From NCBI GenBank assembly GCA_902506225.1, contig LR733355.1:1-6216 (forward strand): 6,216 nt of DNA, read 5' to 3'. Source of the DNA: Faucicola sp902506225. Lineage in GTDB: Bacteria; Pseudomonadota; Gammaproteobacteria; Pseudomonadales; Moraxellaceae. The translations under genes and the position numbers were made by a program. Positions 1 through 3,810 of this stretch are shown here, one piece after another; the stretch's first letter is position 1; each line of letters begins with the position of its first letter. The notes under the pieces were generated by a model. The model did not search any database. It was given only the letters and a program-made list of their open reading frames with translations, and had not been told where the DNA came from.

Positions 1-102
1 CTCTTCAGAATCATGACGAAAAAACCGTGTTACTCATTTCAACCAAATAACGTGAAAGAAAAAACGTATGACTGGTGTCAGATCGACCCTAAAAAATACT
101 AG
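1..102 (+). CDS. 3' end of MobB-like membrane protein (partial, duplicate of 5742-6191)
   Basis: This is the last 33 codons and the stop (TAG at 100-102) of the coiled-coil/membrane protein encoded whole at the other end of the window. It is present here only because of the 127-base terminal overlap. On the circle there is one gene. See the full entry for its description. Confidence 0.85.
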   Translation, partial: LFRIMTKKPCYSFQPNNVKEKTYDWCQIDPKKY

Positions 103-127
103 ATGATCGGTACTTTGCTTGGTTTTT
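1..127. repeat. Terminal direct repeat, left copy (circular-contig overlap)
   Basis: These 127 bases are identical to 6090-6216. An exact overlap at the two contig ends is what an assembler leaves when a circular molecule is written linearly, and 127 is a common maximum k-mer length. The circle is therefore 6216 minus 127 = 6089 bp. This copy should not be counted as biological duplication. Confidence 0.93.
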
Positions 128-168
128 CTCATTACTGATCAGATTACAGCAAGCGCAAAGTTGCCCGA

Positions 169-200
169 CTTTGAAACATGGCTAAAGCCATCTTTCAAAG
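169..200. terminator. Long stem-loop between convergent genes, probable bidirectional terminator
   Basis: The arms at 169-183 and 186-200 pair at 14 of 15 positions around a 2-base loop (CTTTGAAA-C-ATGGCT / AGCCAT-C-TTTCAAAG). It lies 14 bases past the toxin stop on the minus strand and about 65 bases past the membrane-protein stop on the plus strand. That is where a shared terminator for convergent transcripts is expected. No long T-tract follows on either strand, so intrinsic termination is not certain. A second 6-bp hairpin (156-161/168-173) overlaps its left arm, and a looser repeat (104-112/133-141) lies further left. Confidence 0.5.
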
Positions 201-213
201 CATCGAGCGATAG

Positions 214-495
214 TCATCCAAAAATTTCGGAATGGCTATCCAACTGATGCAGTTCTAAAATATCGTCACCAACAAGCCTATAGATCAAGACTAAATCAGG
301 CTTCACATGACAATCACGACAATTCTTAAACTCTGCACCACCCTTCAAGGGATGATCTAAATATTTTTCAGGCAAAGGATTATTTGCGACTAAACAATCT
401 AATACTTCTGCCCATTCAGCCGTAACCAGTTCTAAATAACGTCTTTTAATATCACGTTTAAAAGAACTGGTTACGATAATCTTACGTTTAGCCAT
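214..495 (-). CDS. yafQ: YafQ-type mRNA interferase toxin (RelE/ParE superfamily)
   Basis: A 93-residue protein matching the YafQ branch of RelE-like toxins, which cut mRNA in the ribosomal A site. The usual length is about 92 residues. The C-terminal half carries the family signatures: DHPLKGG (residues 47-53), CHVKPDLVLIYR (62-73) and SHSEIFG (87-93). By analogy with E. coli YafQ, His48, His63, Asp67 and His88 line up with its catalytic/RNA-contacting residues, and Phe92 is also conserved, so the toxin looks intact. The ATG lies inside the last codons of the antitoxin gene (8-base overlap), giving translational coupling. A GGAAG motif lies about 7 bases upstream. Expression would come from the antitoxin promoter and be repressed by the toxin-antitoxin complex. 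The family assignment is strong. Activity in this host is inferred. Confidence 0.93.
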   Translation of the reverse strand: MAKRKIIVTSSFKRDIKRRYLELVTAEWAEVLDCLVANNPLPEKYLDHPLKGGAEFKNCRDCHVKPDLVLIYRLVGDDILELHQLDSHSEIFG

Positions 496-781
496 GTGCT
501 TCTTCCGACATAGCTTTAATCGCTTCTTCTACCGTTTCGTACTCGGTGTACTCGCCATTTTCAATCTCTTTTAAAGATTGAAGTAACTTGGCTGCTGCTT
601 TAGGCGTTAAAGCAGTTTCTCGCGCATAGTCAAAAGATAAAGGGATCGCCTTAGTTTTAACGATTTGATTCAAGAACAGTTTGAATGCTTGGGGCATAGT
701 CAAACCGTAGTCTTCCAAAATAGGCGTGACTTGTTCTTTTAACTCTGCTTCTAAGCGCATATTGAAATTGACTGCGGGCAT
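488..781 (-). CDS. dinJ: DinJ/RelB-family antitoxin
   Basis: A 97-residue ribbon-helix-helix antitoxin that should bind and neutralise the adjacent YafQ-like toxin and autorepress the operon. Residues 4-10 (VNFNMRL) fit the DNA-contacting beta strand. The helix-turn-helix stretch LKEQ..PILEDYGLTMPQAFKLFLNQIV...IPL follows, and then an acidic, probably flexible C-terminal tail (KEIENGEYTEYETVEEAIKAMSEE) that would wrap the toxin. I chose ATG at 779-781 because GAGGA lies 4 bases upstream. The open frame extends 5 codons further to a TTG at 794-796, but that start would place the Shine-Dalgarno inside the coding region. The stop at 488-490 overlaps the toxin start by 8 bases. The gene order (antitoxin first) is typical of dinJ-yafQ. 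Confidence 0.92.
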   Translation of the reverse strand: MPAVNFNMRLEAELKEQVTPILEDYGLTMPQAFKLFLNQIVKTKAIPLSFDYARETALTPKAAAKLLQSLKEIENGEYTEYETVEEAIKAMSEEAHG

Positions 782-796
782 GATTTCCTCACTCAA

Positions 797-868
797 AAAC
801 CATTAAAGTAAAGATAATATAAGGCATATTCTTTACTTTTTCATTACTTTTGATGTAATAAATGGTTT
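797..868 (-). promoter_or_regulatory. Promoter and nested inverted-repeat operator of the toxin-antitoxin operon
   Basis: A perfect 10-bp inverted repeat, AAAGTAAAGA (805-814) and TCTTTACTTT (830-839), has a 15-bp spacer holding a minus-strand -10-like TATATT. A -35-like TGAAAA lies 16 bases before it, inside and beside the right arm. A third half-site, TCATTACTTT (841-850), repeats the right arm with one mismatch, 11 bases further on. An outer perfect 8-bp inverted repeat (797-804 AAACCATT, 861-868 AATGGTTT) brackets the block. RelB/DinJ antitoxins bind such palindromes over their own promoter, so this is the expected autoregulatory operator. The exact promoter hexamers are weak matches. Confidence 0.6.
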
Positions 869-879
869 CTAGCAACTGA

Positions 880-907
880 AATTCGTATAAGCGCCATTAT
901 GTTAAAT
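880..907 (+). other. pdif site (XerC/XerD recombination site)
   Basis: A 28-bp site with a XerC-type arm AATTCGTATAA (880-890), a 6-bp spacer GCGCCA (891-896) and a XerD-type arm TTATGTTAAAT (897-907). It closely matches the plasmid dif sites of Acinetobacter, whose arms read roughly ATTTCGTATAA and TTATGTTAAAT. On those plasmids, pairs of pdif sites in opposite orientation bound exchangeable modules such as toxin-antitoxin or resistance genes. Only one site was found here by eye. It lies between the TA operon and the oxidase-like gene, and could serve multimer resolution, cointegrate formation or module exchange. Confidence 0.88.
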
Positions 908-1388
908 GATCCATCATATTAGGATATTTTATCCATCTATAGTTATTAACCTTAAACTCTCTAACATGAGTAAAATCAGACCAAATTAATTTACTGCCTT
1001 TCGTCCACTTTAAAGATTGAATACGAAGATTTACTTTTAATTTTTCTTGTTCTGTTGCAGGTCTTAAATCCCCAAGCTCACCATAGAGTCTTACACCAGG
1101 ATGAGAGTTAAATTGCCCTTTAATGAATGACGATAACCAAAAAACTTTGCTTGAGTTCACAGCACAGATACAAACATTTTTATTTTGTTTTAGATTTTCT
1201 GCTAATTGATGAGAAAATGAATCAAACAGAAAACCTGTTCCATCATCATTCAAGAAAACTGTTCCTATTGGAGTAATGTTAGGTATTCCCTCGATAGATA
1301 CGCTAGCAATATTTACATGCATATTTGCTTTTTGCGCTTTAATAAAAACATCTTTAATTATTTTCCAGTTATTCAAATCAATTTTCAT
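897..1388 (-). CDS. Pyridoxamine 5'-phosphate oxidase-like split-barrel flavoprotein
   Basis: A 163-residue soluble protein resembling the PNPOx-like FMN-binding split barrels. The N-terminal pattern fits: VNIASVSIEGIPNITPIGTVFL (residues 25-46), then GTGFLFDSFSHQLAENLKQNKNVCICAVN (50-78), followed by a VRLYGELGDLRPAT stretch (99-112). The fold binds FMN, F420 or heme in different subfamilies. The substrate is unknown, and it is probably not the true vitamin B6 enzyme, which is longer. AAGGA lies about 9 bases upstream of the ATG. The last two codons and the TAA stop fall inside the XerD arm of the pdif site, so the 3' end may have been set by recombination there. It has no obvious partner gene and reads as cargo. 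No convincing promoter was seen in the AT-rich upstream region. Cofactor and role are inferred from fold resemblance only. Confidence 0.75.
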   Translation of the reverse strand: MKIDLNNWKIIKDVFIKAQKANMHVNIASVSIEGIPNITPIGTVFLNDDGTGFLFDSFSHQLAENLKQNKNVCICAVNSSKVFWLSSFIKGQFNSHPGVRLYGELGDLRPATEQEKLKVNLRIQSLKWTKGSKLIWSDFTHVREFKVNNYRWIKYPNMMDHLT

Positions 1389-1575
1389 TTTTATAAGTCC
1401 TTATTCCAATTCCATTTATTTGTAACTTACATCTGTTTTTAGTTCATTGACTAGAAGAACTAATTTTATATTTTTATAGATATTACCCCACTCTCAACAC
1501 TTTTAGAGGGGGTTGAAACAAAAAAGGTATGAACTTAAACTTTAATCAATGACCAAAAAGATTAGAGAATAAGCC
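1389..1575. other. AT-rich intergenic region with a G/C-stem hairpin
   Basis: Non-coding spacer between the divergent oxidase-like gene and the transposase remnant. It contains a stem CCCC-a-CTCT (1486-1494) pairing with AGAGGGGG (1505-1512) around a 10-base loop with one bulged A. This could be the outer end of the IS element that left the transposase fragment, or an RNA structure. Its partner IS end is absent from the window, so the IS boundary cannot be fixed. A short AGTTC/GAACT repeat (1441-1445/1457-1461) is probably chance. Confidence 0.4.
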
Positions 1576-1803
1576 ATGCCCATCGACGAATTTATCATTA
1601 AAATCTATCTAATGGTAGATGACTACTACAAAAAGATTGTAACAAATCGGCTAAGACAAGGCGGATATGCACCAAAGCTAACCGACAGTGAAATTATCAC
1701 CATGGAGATAGTGGGTGAGTTTTTACAGATGGACACCGATTCACAAATCCATCAGTATTTTAAACAACACTGGCAAACATGGTTTCCCAATCTAGGCTCA
1801 TAG
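1576..1803 (+). pseudogene. Truncated DDE transposase, N-terminal remnant (IS4/IS982-like)
   Basis: Only 75 residues remain. The pattern IDEFIIKIYLMVDDYY (3-18), then APKLTDSEIITMEIVGEFLQ (32-51) and YFKQHWQTWFPNLG (61-74), is the N-terminal domain of a DDE transposase group often annotated IS4- or IS982-like. The whole catalytic DDE core, normally another 200 or more residues, is missing. The reading frame breaks right after FPNLGS. The TAG stop at 1801-1803 takes its G from the first base of the neighbouring miniature element, so insertion or deletion at that element's end removed the rest. The ribosome-binding site is weak. The remnant cannot be an active transposase. The exact IS family is uncertain. 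Confidence 0.8.
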
Positions 1804-1840
1804 GGGTCAGCACAGAAAACGGAAATTATAGGGCGGTAAG
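1803..1840 (+). repeat. Left 38-bp terminal inverted repeat of the TIME-like element
   Basis: Starts GGGGTCAGCACAGAAAACGG and ends GGTAAG. It matches the right repeat at 27 of the first 36 positions, and at all of the GGGG, CAGCACAGAA and CGGA blocks. Its first base completes the TAG stop of the truncated transposase. Confidence 0.85.
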
Positions 1841-1988
1841 TACATTTGTTTACTTCTATGCAGTTGTTATTTAAGAACTTCGTTAAAAATCTTTCAATTA
1901 AATTCCATGTTGCCAATCTCTAGAAGACAGCCAAAGCATAAAAATATAAATCTCTGATTTTTAATAAATCAATTAGTCGACAAAATTC

Positions 1989-2026
1989 CTTAGCGTGCTA
2001 TTTTCTCCGAATTCTGTGCTGCCCCC
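1989..2026 (-). repeat. Right 38-bp terminal inverted repeat of the TIME-like element
   Basis: Read on the minus strand it starts GGGGGCAGCACAGAATTCGG and ends GCACGCTAAG. That 3' end is the same as the classic Tn21-type inverted repeat. The outer edge lies 12 bases from the stop codon of the relaxase gene. Confidence 0.85.
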
Positions 2027-2038
2027 AATTAGCAATAT

Positions 2039-2836
2039 TTAGAAAGGTCTAGGATAGCTATTTCTTGGCACGGGTTGAGATTTTGGAGCAACTGATAGAT
2101 CGCTATCCGCCAAAGGCTCAATTTCACTTAATTCTCGCCTAGTCGTTACCATCTCACTATAAGCTTCTTTGAAATCAGGATTATTCATCTGGTTCATCGT
2201 ATAATTGTCAGGCTTACTATCAAGCCCACGCTGTTTCCAGTTCCGCATATCTACCACAGGCTCAAAGCCATGTTCTAGCAAGTGACGATTTACTAACTCA
2301 CCCCAACGCTCACGCTGGGCTTTTAGCATTGCTCTACGCTCGGCAGGGGGTAATCCTGTATTGTCTTTCTTTGCTCCACCCTTGACTGGGTTCTTGGCGT
2401 TATAACGCTTAAATAAGCGATCAAAAGGGCGAGCAATACCATCATTCAATCGCTCACTAAACATTAAATGCGCATGAGGTTGTTCGCCACCATCTAAAGC
2501 AGGTTTGTTATGCACCACCACTTGATAAGGATATTTTGTCCCTATCTCTCGTTCTATCCACTCCCCCAATAATACCAATCTTTGCTCCTGACTTAGCTCT
2601 CGAGGTAATGCCAAGATATGCTCACGGTATGTTGATCCATTCTTACGCTCATGTAGATCAGCCATTTCCCAAAATAAAGCTGGGTTATCCTTTACCCAAT
2701 CAGGCATATTGCCGTAGCTATGTGCAACAACTTGGTCGCTATCTTTGGCAAATTTATCTAATTTAGCAATGTATTGGCAGTGAGGTAATGCTTTACCTTT
2801 TCGCCCAACTCGTACACTCATCATCCCAATCGCCAT
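2039..2836 (-). CDS. mobA: MobA/MobL-family relaxase
   Basis: A 265-residue mobilization relaxase that should nick oriT, stay covalently bound to the 5' end, and pilot the strand through a helper conjugation system. The metal-binding motif is clear: H109-N-K-P-A-L-D-G-G-E-Q-P-H121-A-H123-L-M-F-S-E-R, the HxxxxHxH pattern of MobA/MobL (MOBQ-like) enzymes. Further family signatures are FWEMADLHERKNGSTYREHILALPREL (residues 55-81), GIARPFDRLFKRYN (133-146) and RERWGELVNRHLLEHG (175-190). The nicking tyrosine is probably near the N terminus (Tyr22 or Tyr41); I cannot tell which. The start at 2834-2836 has a weak ribosome-binding site, and Met5 or Met6 are alternatives. There is no helicase or primase domain, and the tail after residue 210 is low-complexity. 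The stop lies 12 bases from the TIME-like element, so C-terminal trimming is possible. Inverted repeats immediately upstream suit an adjacent oriT. Confidence 0.88.
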   Translation of the reverse strand: MAIGMMSVRVGRKGKALPHCQYIAKLDKFAKDSDQVVAHSYGNMPDWVKDNPALFWEMADLHERKNGSTYREHILALPRELSQEQRLVLLGEWIEREIGTKYPYQVVVHNKPALDGGEQPHAHLMFSERLNDGIARPFDRLFKRYNAKNPVKGGAKKDNTGLPPAERRAMLKAQRERWGELVNRHLLEHGFEPVVDMRNWKQRGLDSKPDNYTMNQMNNPDFKEAYSEMVTTRRELSEIEPLADSDLSVAPKSQPVPRNSYPRPF

Positions 2837-2866
2837 AATTAAGCCTATATTCGTTTGCTTTTTAAG

Positions 2867-2911
2867 CCCAATACATCAACCAATGCCACAGGATCGGGTT
2901 GGTGTATTGGG
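2867..2911. repeat. Main 15-bp inverted repeat, candidate relaxase-binding site
   Basis: Left arm CCCAATACATCAACC (2867-2881) and right arm GGTTGGTGTATTGGG (2897-2911) pair at 14 of 15 positions (the exception is a T:G wobble), with a 15-base loop. It starts 31 bases upstream of the relaxase ATG. It is the longest such structure near mobA and the best candidate for the oriT hairpin. Confidence 0.65.
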
Positions 2912-3000
2912 TGAGGGAGGGGATTGCAAAGGGGTAGGAACTGACCCCTTGCCACGTTTGTTTTAGTTCTGCCCTAGTAGAAATAAAACGTCTAAACGTG

Positions 3001-3024
3001 CTTTTTGTACTATCGTACAAAAAG
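3001..3024. repeat. Perfect 10-bp inverted repeat with 4-base loop
   Basis: CTTTTTGTAC (3001-3010), loop TATC, then GTACAAAAAG (3015-3024). The left arm contains a plus-strand TTGTAC that could be a -35 box, with TAGGAT 17 bases later. It may be an operator or relaxosome-protein site. As an RNA hairpin it would sit upstream of any transcript start predicted from that promoter. Confidence 0.5.
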
Positions 3025-3033
3025 GTGTAGGAT
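3005..3033 (+). promoter_or_regulatory. Candidate promoter for the two-gene operon (distal)
   Basis: TTGTAC (3005-3010), a 17-bp spacer, then TAGGAT (3028-3033). The -35 lies in one arm of the perfect inverted repeat, so occupancy of that palindrome would block it. Transcription would begin near 3040 and give a leader of about 157 nt containing three direct repeats before the first gene. This is a sequence match only. Confidence 0.3.
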
Positions 3034-3059
3034 GATGCAACATACCAAAATGATTCGCC

Positions 3060-3173
3060 TATGTGCATACCTAATTTCTTAGCAAGTCCTTAAGTATCTT
3101 AGAGATATGTGTATACCGCTTTTTGCCCTTGGCTTATGAGCTGATTGCTGTTAGGATGCTATATGTGTATACC
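3060..3173 (+). repeat. Three direct repeats (TATGTGYATACC) upstream of the unknown operon
   Basis: Copies lie at 3060-3071 (TATGTGCATACC), 3105-3117 and 3161-3173 (both ATATGTGTATACC, identical over 13 bp). The start-to-start spacings are 46 and 56 bases. Each has a GTATAC-type palindromic core. They lie between the probable oriT and the operon start, and the last overlaps a possible -10 (TATACC, 3168-3173, with TTGCTG 17 bp upstream). They look like binding sites for a regulator or relaxosome accessory protein, possibly one of the operon products. Confidence 0.6.
3145..3173 (+). promoter_or_regulatory. Candidate promoter for the two-gene operon (proximal)
   Basis: TTGCTG (3145-3150), a 17-bp spacer, then TATACC (3168-3173), giving a leader of roughly 17-20 nt before the ATG at 3197. 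An alternative -10 is TATTAT (3174-3179). The -10 coincides with the third 13-bp direct repeat, so a protein bound there would repress. The hexamers are imperfect. Confidence 0.35.
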
Positions 3174-3196
3174 TATTATTAAGGGAAACATTAAGA

Positions 3197-3796
3197 ATGG
3201 ATAATAAAAATTCAGCAAACAAAGACCCACTAAAATTTTTAACGGTTAGTCGAGCAGAGCGTAATAGAATGTTCAACATGCAACACCAAAATGCGTTTCG
3301 CTCATTTAAGTCGCAATCGGTAGTAAACGTATTAAAGAGCATTGATATTGGAGCGGATTTGTCGATGTTGAGCATTCTGCCTTCACATTATGAGCCTTTG
3401 GAGGGTGAGATAGAGGATGAGTTTGCCGAAAGTGAAATTCATTCGTCTTTGGATAATTCACTGTCTAGGCTAAAGGGTGAGTTGAATTCGTACAGAGCAG
3501 GTAAGATAGCTCGTGAGCTATTGGGGGTAAATTTAGATAAATCTAAGTTGTTAGGATTTGCTAAACCTAGTGACTATGTTTATCAGTTGTCATCCAAGGC
3601 GGTGTTTGAGGTGGCTTTTGAAAATCGTTTAGCTTTAAAGAAGTTAGTGATTGTGGAGCATCATAACTTGAAAATAATTCGGTTTCCTTATTTGCAGGGG
3701 CTGTATTATCGGCAAGAAAGTCGCTGTGGTGCAGACTTTGATGGGTTGACTGTGGATTCAGATGTATTTAAAGATGGGTTTTGCCATCAGTATTGA
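3197..3796 (+). CDS. Hypothetical protein, first gene of two-gene plasmid operon
   Basis: A 199-residue soluble protein that I do not recognise. The N-terminal 40 residues are basic and polar (LTVSRAERNRMFNMQHQNAFRSFKSQS), followed by an acidic patch (EPLEGEIEDEFAESEIH, residues 67-83). Next come a helical stretch with LSRLKGELNSYRAGKIARELLGVNLDKSKLLGF, and a C-terminal part that looks beta-rich (KAVFEVAFENRLALKKLVIVEHHNLKIIRF). No signal peptide, membrane segment or catalytic motif is visible. AAGGGA lies about 10 bases upstream of the ATG. The next gene starts 14 bases after the stop with a strong Shine-Dalgarno, so the two are cotranscribed. It is divergent from mobA across the probable oriT, which would suit a mobilization accessory or a transcriptional/replication regulator, but nothing in the protein itself proves either. 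Confidence 0.75.
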   Translation: MDNKNSANKDPLKFLTVSRAERNRMFNMQHQNAFRSFKSQSVVNVLKSIDIGADLSMLSILPSHYEPLEGEIEDEFAESEIHSSLDNSLSRLKGELNSYRAGKIARELLGVNLDKSKLLGFAKPSDYVYQLSSKAVFEVAFENRLALKKLVIVEHHNLKIIRFPYLQGLYYRQESRCGADFDGLTVDSDVFKDGFCHQY

Positions 3797-3810
3797 GATT
3801 GGAGGGTTAT

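Larger units (their letters stand above)
1803..2026. mobile_element. 224-bp Tn3-derived miniature inverted-repeat element (TIME-like)
   Basis: The element starts GGGGTCAGCACAGAA and ends with the near-reverse complement TTCTGTGCTGCCCCC. Its terminal inverted repeats are 38 bp (1803-1840 and 1989-2026). Both begin GGGG and end TAAG, and they share the block CGGA. This is the layout and length of Tn3-family ends; the left one is close to the Tn21-type repeat (GGGGTC...AGAAAACGGAAA...TAAG). The 148 bp between them is AT-rich and has no convincing ORF, so mobility would depend on a Tn3-family transposase elsewhere. A 5-bp target duplication is expected, but the flanks are TCATA on the left and AATTA on the right, so none is visible. 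A rearrangement or deletion next to the element is likely. Confidence 0.82.
2862..3030. other. Probable oriT region upstream of the relaxase gene
   Basis: A non-coding stretch immediately upstream of mobA with four inverted repeats in 160 bp: 2867-2881/2897-2911 (14 of 15 paired), 2929-2935/2944-2950 (7 of 7), 2953-2959/2994-3000 (CACGTTT/AAACGTG) and 3001-3010/3015-3024 (10 of 10). Relaxase recognition sites are typically an imperfect inverted repeat with a nearby nic site, placed next to the mob genes. I do not see the RSF1010 nic core (TAAGTGCGCCCT). A minus-strand ATCCTG (positions 2890-2895), resembling the IncP-type nic core, lies in the loop of the first repeat. The location is well supported. 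The nic position is unknown. Confidence 0.6.

Noticed and set aside
794..796. TTG start giving a 102-residue antitoxin
   Set aside because: The Shine-Dalgarno GAGGA would lie within the coding region; the ATG at 779-781 is placed correctly behind it.
2536..2766. 76-codon plus-strand open frame inside mobA
   Set aside because: Antisense shadow of the relaxase coding sequence, which carries clear family motifs.
2862..3068. 68-codon minus-strand open frame upstream of mobA
   Set aside because: It overlaps the inverted-repeat-rich probable oriT, and its product resembles no protein known to me and has odd composition.
3151..3375. 74-codon minus-strand open frame
   Set aside because: Antisense to the start of the first operon gene and to its promoter repeats; no ribosome-binding site or family resemblance.
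3781..3783. TTG start giving a 195-residue second operon protein
   Set aside because: It overlaps the preceding gene with no ribosome-binding site, while ATG at 3811 has GGAGGG 4 bases upstream.
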